64,000 nt of DNA from Palsa-465 sp963800475 (GTDB lineage: Bacteria > Actinomycetota > Thermoleophilia > Solirubrobacterales > Solirubrobacteraceae): assembly GCA_963800475.1 (NCBI GenBank), contig CAWDAZ010000003.1, forward strand, positions 186,001 to 250,000, given 5' to 3'. The number at the start of each line of letters is the position of its first letter. Within the stretch, counting starts at the first letter, position 1. Shown here in pieces: positions 22,769-29,937 of the stretch. Both the position numbers and the translations under genes were made by a program. The notes beneath the pieces were generated by a model. It did not search any database and had not been told where the DNA came from. It saw only the letters and a program-made list of their open reading frames with translations.

Positions 22769-23216
22769 GCACCCCGGCGAGCCCGTCGAGCGCCTCGTCG
22801 AGCCGGTCCTTGGTCGCCCTGCGCAGCAGGAACCCGCCGGTCCGCGAGTAGCCGCGCAGCTTCTGGCGCTGGGAGAGCGTCACCAGCACTCCCCCCTCGC
22901 CCGGCTCGACGACAAGCTCGGTGATCGACTCGGCGAGCACGCGCTCGAACGGGGTCCCCTCGATCTCCTGCTCCCACGAGCGGACCCCGGGCGGATCGCC
23001 TCCGGGCCCCGGTGGGTCTGACTGCAGCAGGTGGTAGTCGACCCGGACGGGACGCCCCTTCTTGGTCGTGAACACCTGCGTCCAGTGGTCGTCGCTGACG
23101 TCCTCCATGCGTTTGACCCCCGGCCACCAGCGCGGCATGTGATGAGGGTCGGCGATCAGCTCCCAGACCTCCTCGGGGGACGCGCTCACGGTCCGGCTCC
23201 GCCTGGAGGTTGCCAT
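22755..23216 (-). CDS. SRPBCC (START-like) family protein
   Basis: The 153-aa protein has the polyketide-cyclase/START-like pattern: 'TVSASPEEVWELIADPHHMPRWWPGV' at the N-terminus (9-34), beta-strands in the middle, and the long C-terminal helix 'RRATKDRLDEALDGLAGVL'. Such folds bind small hydrophobic ligands. The ATG at 23216 shares one base with the apt stop (TGATG), so it is the last gene of the RsiG/FHA/MerR/apt operon. It overlaps the convergent gene end by 14 bases. No ligand can be named. Confidence 0.8.
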   Translation of the reverse strand: MATSRRSRTVSASPEEVWELIADPHHMPRWWPGVKRMEDVSDDHWTQVFTTKKGRPVRVDYHLLQSDPPGPGGDPPGVRSWEQEIEGTPFERVLAESITELVVEPGEGGVLVTLSQRQKLRGYSRTGGFLLRRATKDRLDEALDGLAGVLTPR

Positions 23217-23734
23217 CAGTCGGGGAAGTCGATCAGCGCGGAGACGGAACGCGGCGCGAGCCGCTCCCGCCCTCCGAGGAAGCTCAGCTCGATCAGGAAC
23301 GAGCATCCCACGACCTCGGCGCCGAACTTCTCGACGAGCTCGCACAGCGCGGCGGCGGTCCCGCCGGTCGCCAGCAGGTCGTCGTGGATCAGCACCCTTG
23401 CGCCCCCGGCGATCGCGTCGGCGTGCACCTCGAGCGCGTTGATCCCGTACTCGAGCGCGTACTCCGCGCTCACCGTCTCGTGTGGCAGCTTGCCGGGGCG
23501 CCGCGCGGGGACGAACCCGGCGTGCAGCTGACGGGCGACCGCGGCGCCGAGGATGAACCCGCGCGCCTCGGGTGCGACCACGAAATCGACCGTCAGCGGC
23601 TCGGCGAGCCGGGCGAGCCCGTCGACGGCGTCGTCGAGCGCGCGCGGATCGAGCAGCAGCGGCGTGATGTCCTTGAACACGATCCCCGGCTCCGGGAAGT
23701 CCGGGATGTCGCGGATGAACGCCCGCAGGTTCAC
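23216..23734 (-). CDS. apt: Adenine phosphoribosyltransferase
   Basis: This enzyme salvages adenine to AMP with PRPP. The 172-aa protein has the Apt N-terminus ('IRDIPDFPEPGIVFKDITPLL'), the 'VVAPEARGFILGAAVA' loop and the PRPP-binding motif VLIHDDLLATGGT, where the usual VLIVDD has His. Length is typical. The GTG start at 23734 follows GAGG by 5 bases and lies 20 bases after the MerR stop. Apt linked to a regulator operon suggests shared expression only; no functional link is shown. Confidence 0.93.
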   Translation of the reverse strand: MNLRAFIRDIPDFPEPGIVFKDITPLLLDPRALDDAVDGLARLAEPLTVDFVVAPEARGFILGAAVARQLHAGFVPARRPGKLPHETVSAEYALEYGINALEVHADAIAGGARVLIHDDLLATGGTAAALCELVEKFGAEVVGCSFLIELSFLGGRERLAPRSVSALIDFPD

Positions 23735-23754
23735 GGTGGCCTCGCCGGGGGGGG

Positions 23755-24519
23755 CTAGGTCGCGATCTTGCGCAGGTCGCGGATCAGCAACAGGTGCTTG
23801 AGGTGCGTGGTGACCGTCGCGAGGTTCTCGAGCGCCTCGATCGCCTCCTTGCGGCGCTCCGGGTTCCGTGACCGCAGCGCCGGGGCGAGGATGCTCTGGA
23901 GCAGCTGCGCTTCGCGGTCCGCGGAGCTGCGGAACACGCGCAGGTTGCGGCCACCGACGCCGTAGCGCGCCAGCTCCGAGACGGCTCTCACGATCTCGCG
24001 CTCGGTCTCCTCGTAGTAGCGCACGCCGGCCCGGGTCTCCCCCTTGATCACCCCGAACTCGACCAGCTCGCGGACCAGCTGCGGATCGGCCCCGGTCTCC
24101 TCGCACACGTCCTCCAGCGAGTACAGCGCGCCCGCGTCGCGGCTGTTGACGAGCGCGCGCCGCATCGAGCGGCCATCCCCGGGGGCCGCCACGTCGTGCT
24201 CCGCACGACCCGCGGCCAGCTCCTGGCGGATCACCCGCAGCGGCAGGAACTCGTCGCGCTGCAACCGCAGGATCGTCCGCAGCCGCTGAATGTCGTTCTG
24301 GGTGTACAGGCGGTAGCCGCCCTGCGTGCGCCGCGGCGAGAGCAGCTTCTGGTCCTCCAGGTAGCGGATCTTCGAGATCGAGATCTCCGGGAATTCCTGG
24401 CGAAGCGCCTTGCAGACCGCGCCGATCGTGACCGCCTTCTGGCGCGGGCCGCCGTCCGCGCCGCCAACGGGCGGCTCGGGAGCCCGCGGGCCTTGGGTGG
24501 TTGTCTCGGAGGTCGCCAT
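23755..24519 (-). CDS. MerR-family transcriptional regulator (FtsR/Rv1828-like)
   Basis: The 254-aa protein has a MerR DNA-binding domain with 'ISKIRYLEDQKLLSPRRTQGGYRLYTQNDIQRL' (about 47-80). A long C-terminal part contains a second winged-helix-like segment ('YSLEDVCEETGADPQLVRELVEFGVIKGE') that has no metal ligands, as in Mycobacterium Rv1828 and Corynebacterium FtsR. In those bacteria the gene also follows an FHA-protein gene (garA). Here its ATG shares a base with the FHA stop (TGATG). FtsR activates ftsZ, so a cell-division target is plausible. Confidence 0.88.
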   Translation of the reverse strand: MATSETTTQGPRAPEPPVGGADGGPRQKAVTIGAVCKALRQEFPEISISKIRYLEDQKLLSPRRTQGGYRLYTQNDIQRLRTILRLQRDEFLPLRVIRQELAAGRAEHDVAAPGDGRSMRRALVNSRDAGALYSLEDVCEETGADPQLVRELVEFGVIKGETRAGVRYYEETEREIVRAVSELARYGVGGRNLRVFRSSADREAQLLQSILAPALRSRNPERRKEAIEALENLATVTTHLKHLLLIRDLRKIAT

Positions 24520-24983
24520 CAGCGGCTGAAGTACGCGAGCTTGTATTTGCCGATCTGCAACTCGTCGCCGTCGGTGAGCCGGTGCGAGTCGATCCGCTTG
24601 CGGTTCACGTAGGTGCCGTTCAGCGATCCGCAGTCGTCGAGGTGGTACTCGCCGCCGCGACGCACCAGCACCGCATGGTCGCGGGACACCGTGACGTCGT
24701 CGAGGAAGATGTCGCTGTCGGGCCGTCGGCCGACCGTCAGGCGGTCGCCTTCGAGCGCGAAGCTCTCGCCGGCACGTCCGCCCCCGGCGCGGATCACGAG
24801 CGCCGCTCCCCCGGCGACTACATCCTCCAACTCGATCTCCTCGAGCTCACCTGTCTCACCGATCCTGTAGGTCGCTGTCACGGGGGCGGGCGTCTCGGGC
24901 TGCCCGAAGAACGCACCGCACCGCTGGCAATAGGACGCGCCCTCGCCATTGGTGAAACCGCACTCGGGACAGTGCAGAGCCAC
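24519..24983 (-). CDS. FHA-domain protein with N-terminal zinc ribbon (GarA-like)
   Basis: The product of about 154 aa starts with a zinc ribbon ('CPECGFTNGEGASYCQRCG', four Cys) and ends with an FHA phosphothreonine-binding domain: GRRPDSDIFLDDVTVSRDHA, then LNGTYVNRKRI. Mycobacterial GarA lacks the ribbon but has an N-terminal phospho-switch. Here the linker (about 45-70) is acidic, with ETGELEEIELED, and could hold a regulatory Thr (ATYRIGETGE). The start is GTG 24983 (or TTG 24986), just after the RsiG-like gene. It is co-transcribed with the MerR gene. Confidence 0.85.
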   Translation of the reverse strand: MALHCPECGFTNGEGASYCQRCGAFFGQPETPAPVTATYRIGETGELEEIELEDVVAGGAALVIRAGGGRAGESFALEGDRLTVGRRPDSDIFLDDVTVSRDHAVLVRRGGEYHLDDCGSLNGTYVNRKRIDSHRLTDGDELQIGKYKLAYFSR

Positions 24984-24993
24984 CAACGTGGGG

Positions 24994-25248
24994 TCAGTCC
25001 GTCCCCGCGGCCGGAACGCGCCCCGCAAGGATGTCACTGAGCTGTTGTACGTCGGCACCCGAGATCACCAGCTCGCCGCTCTCGTCCTTCTTGCGCAGCC
25101 GATTGACCAGCTCGGCGCGCAGGATGTCGATCTTCCCATGGAGGATCCGGCGCTTATACGAGATTTCCATCTCCTCCTCGGTCAGCTGGTTGATCAGGTC
25201 CTTGAGCTCTGAATCGGTCAGCGAGCCGAGGTCGGGGAAGGTGTCCAT
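24994..25248 (-). CDS. RsiG-like small coiled-coil protein with c-di-GMP-binding-type motif
   Basis: The 84-aa protein is a helical hairpin resembling RsiG, the anti-sigma factor that binds WhiG when loaded with c-di-GMP. The RsiG signature E(x3)S(x2)R(x3)Q(x3)D is matched, with His in place of Gln: E-MEI-S-YK-R-RIL-H-GKI-D (residues 26-41). It has one copy, as in the single-motif homodimeric RsiG relatives of deep actinobacteria. ATG 25248 is preceded by GGAGGATC. It heads the FHA-MerR-apt operon. No whiG-type sigma gene is in the window. Confidence 0.72.
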   Translation of the reverse strand: MDTFPDLGSLTDSELKDLINQLTEEEMEISYKRRILHGKIDILRAELVNRLRKKDESGELVISGADVQQLSDILAGRVPAAGTD

Positions 25249-25285
25249 TCGATCCTCCGTCCTGGTTAGGGGTGCGCGAGCCGCC

Positions 25286-25313
25286 AGTATAACCCTCGGC
25301 GTGAGAGGGTCAA
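25286..25313 (-). promoter_or_regulatory. Consensus-like promoter of the RsiG/FHA/MerR operon
   Basis: On the minus strand TTGACC (25308-25313) and TATACT (25286-25291) are separated by 16 bases, the best sigma-70-type match seen in the window. It gives a leader of about 30 bases with GGAGGATC before ATG 25248. It overlaps the last bases of the upstream phosphatidyltransferase gene. Confidence 0.65.
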
Positions 25314-25930
25314 GCTGAGCTTGAGAGTTTGCGTGCACGCATCTGACGGACCCCGTCGCGGGCGTACATCGCGGTCGAGACGAGCGACAGCGCGAGCCCC
25401 AGGTACAGGCACACGAGCGCGAACCAGTGGACGCCGAGCATCGCGAAGAACGGGGCTCCGAGCGTCGGCGCGACGCCGAGCCGGCCTGGCCAGTTGATCC
25501 TCAGCTCGACGCCGTGGCGGAGCCCGAAGCGGCTCATCGCGAGCACGAACACCTCCCTCGCGACGACCAGCGCGATCGCCCAGCGCGGCAGCAGCTGGAA
25601 GTTCCAGCACACGACCATCCCGGAGATCACCAGCAGACGATCGATGATCGGGTCGAGCAGCGCCCCGAGGCGGCTGTACTGGCCGGTCAGCCGGGCGACG
25701 AACCCGTCCAGGTAGTCGGCCCAGCCGATCACCCCATACACGACCGCGGCGAGCGTCGACTGACCGTCCGAGCTCGACAGCGCGACAACCAGGAACACCG
25801 GGATCCCGGCGAGCCGGACGAACCCGATCGCGTTCGGAAGCGTCCACGGGTTGAGCGGGTGTCCCGAGGTGGTCGCCTCGGGCAGCGGGCCGGAGCGGTC
25901 GATTCCGAACAGCCGCCGCTTCGTGGTCAA
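25310..25930 (-). CDS. CDP-alcohol phosphatidyltransferase (PgsA-like)
   Basis: The integral membrane enzyme of about 206 aa transfers a phosphatidyl group from CDP-diacylglycerol to an alcohol, probably glycerol 3-phosphate. The catalytic signature D(x2)DG(x2)AR(x8)G(x3)D(x3)D is exact: DYLDGFVAR, then GALLDPIID. About six hydrophobic spans follow. The start is uncertain: TTG 25930 overlaps the proS stop as TTGA and has GGGGG upstream; GTG 25945 is an alternative. Cardiolipin synthase activity cannot be excluded. The stop region overlaps the -35 of the next operon. Confidence 0.85.
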   Translation of the reverse strand: MTTKRRLFGIDRSGPLPEATTSGHPLNPWTLPNAIGFVRLAGIPVFLVVALSSSDGQSTLAAVVYGVIGWADYLDGFVARLTGQYSRLGALLDPIIDRLLVISGMVVCWNFQLLPRWAIALVVAREVFVLAMSRFGLRHGVELRINWPGRLGVAPTLGAPFFAMLGVHWFALVCLYLGLALSLVSTAMYARDGVRQMRARKLSSSA

Positions 25931-27609
25931 GGGAGCCCCCGCCACACCTCCGCGATCGCCTCCGCGGCTCCCTCCACCGGGGCCGCGCGCGACTCGAGAC
26001 CGCGCCTGATCTGCAGTTCGACCTCCCCTGCCGCGAGCGCCTTGCGGCCGACCGTGACCCGGACCGGGCAGCCGAGCAGCTCCGCGTCGGCGAACTTCTC
26101 CCCCGGGTTTGCGTCGCGGTCGTCGTACAGGATGTCGAGGCCGTGGTCGCGGAGCTCCAGGTACAGCCGGTCGGCGGCCCGGCGCTCCTCGCTGCCCTCC
26201 TGCCCGAGCACCACCAGCTCGACGTCGAACGGCGCGATCGTCCGCGGCCACGAGATGCCGCGCTCGTCGGCGTTCTGCTCGACGGCCGCGGCGGCCGCGC
26301 GGGCGGGCCCGAAGCCGTATGAGCCCATCTGGATCGGCTGCTCGGTACCGGACTCGTCGAGGTAGGAGGCGTGCAGCGGCTCCGAGTAGCGGGTGCCGAG
26401 CTTGAAGATGTTGCCGACCTCGATCGCGGGCTCGATCCGGATCACCGACCCGTTGACCGTGTCGCCGGCCACCACCGTGCGGACGTCGACCGTCTCGAAG
26501 CGGAAGTCGCGACCCGGCTCGACGCCGCGCAGATGCGTGTCGGGCCGGTTGGCGCCGGCCACGTAGCCGCCCGGCCGCACCCCCTCGTCGAGCAGTACCT
26601 CGAGGTCGGTCCCGACCGGGCCGATGAACCCGGGCGGGCCCAGCCGCCGCTCGACCTCGTCGGGATGGGCGGGGCGAAAGCTCCGTCCGAGCGCGTTCTG
26701 GAGCTTGATCTCGTTGACGCGATGATCGCCGCGGACCACGACGAGCTTCATCGCGCCGTCGTCGACGACCACTGGGAAGGCCTTCAGCAGCGCCGCCTCG
26801 GGTACCTGCAGCGCCCCGGCGACCTCCTCGACCGTGGTCATGCCGGGCGTGTCGACCGGCTCGGGAGCGTCAAGCGCCGCCGGCAGCGTGACGGGCTGCG
26901 GCTCGGCGCTGGCGACCTCGACGTTGGCCGCGAAGCCGGCCGCGAGCGCCACCTCGTTCTCGCCGGCCGAGCACGGCGCCATGTACTCGTGGGCGCCGAT
27001 CCCGCCCATCATCCCGACATCCGACGCGACCCGGTACCACTCCAGCCCGCACCGGTCCATGATCCGGTCGTAGGCGTGCGCATGCTTCTGGTAGGAGGCG
27101 TCGAGCCCCTCGAGGTCGCGATCGAAGCTGTAGGAGTCCTTCATGATGAACTCGCGCGTCCTCAGAACTCCCGCGCGCGGGCGCGGCTCGTCGCGCTCCT
27201 TGGTCTGGAAGTGGTAGAGGATCAGCGGCAGGTCGCGGTAGGAGCGGATCGCCGCCGCCACGTGCCCGGTGACGATCTCCTCGTGCGTGAGCGCGAGCAC
27301 CATGTCGGCGCCCCTGCGGTCCTTGAGCTTGAACAGCTCCTCGATCGCGTACCGGCCGGTCGTCCGCCACGGCTCCGCGGGATGCAGCACCGGCATCAGC
27401 ATCTCCTGGCCGCCGATCGCATTCATCTCCTCGCGGACGATCTGGACGACCCGCTGGTGGGTCCGCCACCCCGCTGGCAGCCAGCTCCACAGCCCCGAGC
27501 CGACCTGGCGGATCAGTCCCGCGCGCACCATCAGGATGTGGCTGATCGCCTCGGCGTCGGCCGGGGCCTCGCGCTCTGTCGGGAGGAAGTAGGTGGACAG
27601 GCGGGTCAT
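25927..27609 (-). CDS. proS: Prolyl-tRNA synthetase
   Basis: The 560-aa cytoplasmic class II synthetase charges tRNA-Pro. It shows the bacterial-type N-terminus (RLSTYFLPTEREAPADAEAISH), motif 1 around 'AGLIRQVGSGLWSWLPAGWR', motif 2 with 'PRAGVLRTREFIMKDSYSF', and the YbaK-like editing insertion in the middle (about 240-380, including 'LVVVRGDHRVNEIKL'). The C-terminal anticodon-binding domain contains 'DILYDDRDANPGEKFADAELLG'. In many actinobacteria proS follows rseP-ispG; here it is separated from both. It is divergent from sod. Confidence 0.96.
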   Translation of the reverse strand: MTRLSTYFLPTEREAPADAEAISHILMVRAGLIRQVGSGLWSWLPAGWRTHQRVVQIVREEMNAIGGQEMLMPVLHPAEPWRTTGRYAIEELFKLKDRRGADMVLALTHEEIVTGHVAAAIRSYRDLPLILYHFQTKERDEPRPRAGVLRTREFIMKDSYSFDRDLEGLDASYQKHAHAYDRIMDRCGLEWYRVASDVGMMGGIGAHEYMAPCSAGENEVALAAGFAANVEVASAEPQPVTLPAALDAPEPVDTPGMTTVEEVAGALQVPEAALLKAFPVVVDDGAMKLVVVRGDHRVNEIKLQNALGRSFRPAHPDEVERRLGPPGFIGPVGTDLEVLLDEGVRPGGYVAGANRPDTHLRGVEPGRDFRFETVDVRTVVAGDTVNGSVIRIEPAIEVGNIFKLGTRYSEPLHASYLDESGTEQPIQMGSYGFGPARAAAAAVEQNADERGISWPRTIAPFDVELVVLGQEGSEERRAADRLYLELRDHGLDILYDDRDANPGEKFADAELLGCPVRVTVGRKALAAGEVELQIRRGLESRAAPVEGAAEAIAEVWRGLP

Positions 27610-27684
27610 CTAGGGCGCGAAGGGTATCCCGGAGTGATAGAAGAACCCCACGAACCAGTCCTGACAGCTTCCAAGGAGCGTTCC

Positions 27685-28293
27685 ATGGCTTACGAAGTTC
27701 CGCCTCTCCCCTACGACTACAGCGCGCTCGAGCCGACGATCGACGACGAGACGATGCACCTGCATCACGACAAGCACCACCAGGCGTACGTCGACAAGGT
27801 CAACGCGGCTCTGGACGGCACCGCCTGGGCCGACAAGCCGATCGAGGAGGTGCTCAGGAACCTCGATCAGATCCCCGAGGACAAGCGAGGCGCGGTCCGC
27901 AACAACGGCGGCGGCCACTACAACCACTCGCTGTTCTGGGAGTGGATGTCGCCGAGCGGCGGCGGCGAGCCCGACGGCACGCTGCGCAGCGCGATCGACG
28001 CCGCGTTCGGCTCGTTCGACGACTTCAAGGCGAAGTTCAAGGAGGCCGGCGTCAACCAGTTCGGCTCCGGCTGGTCGTGGCTGGTCCACGACGGCTCCGG
28101 GCTCGCCGTCGTCTCGAGCGCCAACCAGGACAACCCGGTCAGCGACGGCAAGGCGCCGCTGCTGGGCGTCGACGTCTGGGAGCACGCGTACTACCTGAAG
28201 TACAACAACCGCCGGCCCGATTACATCGACGCCTGGTGGAACGTCGTCAACTGGGACAAGGTCGCCGAGCTGTTCGTGGCGGCCGGCGGCTAG
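27685..28293 (+). CDS. Superoxide dismutase (Fe/Mn family)
   Basis: The 202-aa enzyme dismutates superoxide in the cytoplasm. Metal ligands are visible: His27 in MHLHHDKHH, His81 in GGGHYNHSLFW, and Asp and His in GVDVWEHAYYLKY. The features GGGHYNH and SGWSWLV are shared by Mn and Fe types; the sequence alone does not fix the metal. ATG 27685 follows AAGGAGCG by 4 bases. The C-terminus 'YNNRRPDYIDAWWNVVNW' is family-typical. A repeat-rich spacer with a strong hairpin follows. Confidence 0.95.
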   Translation: MAYEVPPLPYDYSALEPTIDDETMHLHHDKHHQAYVDKVNAALDGTAWADKPIEEVLRNLDQIPEDKRGAVRNNGGGHYNHSLFWEWMSPSGGGEPDGTLRSAIDAAFGSFDDFKAKFKEAGVNQFGSGWSWLVHDGSGLAVVSSANQDNPVSDGKAPLLGVDVWEHAYYLKYNNRRPDYIDAWWNVVNWDKVAELFVAAGG

Positions 28294-28294
28294 T

Positions 28295-28371
28295 CTCGCG
28301 CCCCGATCTCGCGCCCCGATCGCGCGGGGCGGTCAAGCGCGGCGCGATCGCGCGGGGCGGTCAAGCGCGGC
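28295..28371 (+). repeat. Short tandem repeats downstream of sod
   Basis: CTCGCGCCCCGAT occurs twice in a row (from 28296), followed by two copies of a 26-base unit beginning GATCGCGCGGGGCGGTCAAG, at 28318-28343 and 28346-28371. Partial complementarity between GCGCCCCGAT and the GATCGCGCGGGGC unit means the region can also fold. No gene is seen in 28294-28582 apart from these repeats and the hairpin. Confidence 0.75.
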
Positions 28372-28392
28372 GATCGCGCCCCCGGGAGGGGG

Positions 28393-28435
28393 CATGGTCG
28401 AGAAAACGAACGCATTTTTCGTTTTCTCGACCATG
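28393..28435. terminator. 18-bp perfect inverted repeat after sod
   Basis: CATGGTCGAGAAAACGAA (28393-28410) is repeated as its exact reverse complement at 28418-28435 around a 7-base loop (CGCATTT). Outer GGGAGG (28384-28389) and CCTCCC (28437-28442) can extend the stem. The right arm contains T-rich TTTTC. It probably terminates the sod transcript, but arm length and purity also fit a mobile repeat or protein-binding site. Confidence 0.55.
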
Positions 28436-28582
28436 ACCTCCCGTGGGGCCGGGTGACCCGTGTGCGGGCGGGCCCGGCGCCCTTCCCCCGATCTGCTCGT
28501 GCTGCGGCACGTCTCCTCGTGCCGCCGGCACCCGCGATTCTGCCAGCCGTGCATCGACGTGTTCAGGCTTCGACCAGTCAAC

Positions 28583-29359
28583 ATGTCCCGGATGGACCCT
28601 CGCGACCTCTACGGCCTCCCGCTCGAGCGCTTCACCGAGGAGCGGAACGCCGAGGCGAAGCGCCTGCGGCAGGACGGCCGGCGGGACGAGGCCGCCGAGG
28701 TCGCGAAGCTGAAGAAGCCGTCGGTCGCCGCGTGGGCGGTCAACCAGCTCGTTCGCACGCAGCCGCGCGACGTCGACGCGTTGCTGCAGGCGGGCGACGC
28801 CCTCCAGGCGGCCCAGGCGGACGTGGTCGCGGGTCGCGGCGATGCGCGCTCGCTGGGCGCCGCCGCCGAGGCCGAGCGAGCGGCGCTCGAAACACTCACC
28901 AATACGGCGCGCGGCCTGCTCAGCTCCGAAGGCCATGAGCTGGCGCCCGCGAAGCTTGAACAGGTCTCCGAGACGCTGCACGCCGCGGCGATCGACCCGC
29001 AGGCCCGGGATCAGGTGCGAGACGGGTGCCTGGTTCGGGAGCTGCGGCACGTCGGCCTCGGAGGCCTCGGAGCACTCGAAGGCGGCGCCGCGCCCGCGCT
29101 GCGCCGGACCGCCGCCAGGGCCAAGGCGCCGCCCGACGACGGTCGCGCCGCCGAGCGCAGGGCCGCCCGCCAGGCCGAAGCCGCGGCGCGTCGCGAGCAC
29201 GAACGAGCCGCGCGCGCCCTCGAGGTCGCACAGGAGCGACGCGACCGCACCGCCGACGGCCTCCGGGAGGCCGAGCAGGCGCTGTCGGCCGCCCGGCAGC
29301 GCGCCGAGCGCGCCACCGAGGAGCTCGAGCGCGCCCGCGACGCGCTCGAGAAACGATGA
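28583..29359 (+). CDS. Conserved coiled-coil protein of unknown function
   Basis: The protein of about 258 aa starts MSRMDPRDLYGLPLERF, with 'LKKPSVAAWAVNQLVR' (about 46-61). I recognise these segments as shared by uncharacterised actinobacterial proteins. The last 90 residues are a long Ala/Arg/Glu coiled coil. No catalytic motif or signal is seen. I start at ATG 28583 (ATG 28592 is close) because the upstream extension of the frame lies in the repeat-rich spacer. Its stop overlaps the methyltransferase-like gene by 4 bases (ATGA). Confidence 0.65.
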   Translation: MSRMDPRDLYGLPLERFTEERNAEAKRLRQDGRRDEAAEVAKLKKPSVAAWAVNQLVRTQPRDVDALLQAGDALQAAQADVVAGRGDARSLGAAAEAERAALETLTNTARGLLSSEGHELAPAKLEQVSETLHAAAIDPQARDQVRDGCLVRELRHVGLGGLGALEGGAAPALRRTAARAKAPPDDGRAAERRAARQAEAAARREHERAARALEVAQERRDRTADGLREAEQALSAARQRAERATEELERARDALEKR

Positions 29360-29937
29360 AACGAGAGCTCCGCTTCCTATGGACGCTACGCGTGCTCCCG
29401 CTCCGGGTCGGCTGGTTCCAGTGGCGGGCGCGGCGGCTCGCACTTCGGACCGGCGACGGCTTCAGCGCGGTCTCCCCCACGCGGCCTCACAACCTCGCGG
29501 TGTTGTTGAAGGCGGCGCGCGGGCGCAGGCTGCTCGTAGAGCTCGGCACCGGCACCGCCTGGACCGCGATCTCGCTGCTGCTCGCCGACCCCAAGCGCGA
29601 GCTGATCAGCTACGACCCGATCGAGCGACCCGAGCGCGAGCGTTACCTCGACCTGGCCGGCCCGGCCGTGCGACGCCGGCTCACTCTGATCGGCGCGCCC
29701 GGCGCCGAGGTGCCCCCTGGCCAACTGCCCGTCGAGCTGCTCTACATCGACAGCTCACATGAGCGCGAGCCGACGATCGCGGAGGTCGAGGCGTGGCGCT
29801 CCGCGCTCGCGCCCGGAGCCCTGATCGTGTTCGACGACTTCGACCATCCCGAGTACCCGGGGGTCGGAGAGGCGATCGCCGAGCTCGGCCTCGAAGGCAG
29901 GCGCGAGGCGAATCTGTTCGTCGCTACGCCCGCGTGA
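29356..29937 (+). CDS. Class I SAM methyltransferase-like protein
   Basis: The 193-aa protein has a Rossmann methyltransferase core: motif I LLVELGTGTAWTAISLLLA (59-77), an acidic strand end SYDP (about 86), and 'LLYIDSSHEREPTIAEVEAW' followed by 'LIVFDDFDHPEYPGV', as in the Methyltransf_24/CmcI-like O-methyltransferase group. It is coupled to the coiled-coil gene by an ATGA overlap. The last 14 bases overlap the convergent ispG. The substrate is unknown. Confidence 0.75.
   Translation: MKRELRFLWTLRVLPLRVGWFQWRARRLALRTGDGFSAVSPTRPHNLAVLLKAARGRRLLVELGTGTAWTAISLLLADPKRELISYDPIERPERERYLDLAGPAVRRRLTLIGAPGAEVPPGQLPVELLYIDSSHEREPTIAEVEAWRSALAPGALIVFDDFDHPEYPGVGEAIAELGLEGRREANLFVATPA

Noticed and set aside
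26371..28293. 640-codon plus-strand frame running through proS into sod
   Set aside because: Only the part from ATG 27685 is a gene (superoxide dismutase); the upstream part is antisense to proS and meaningless as protein.
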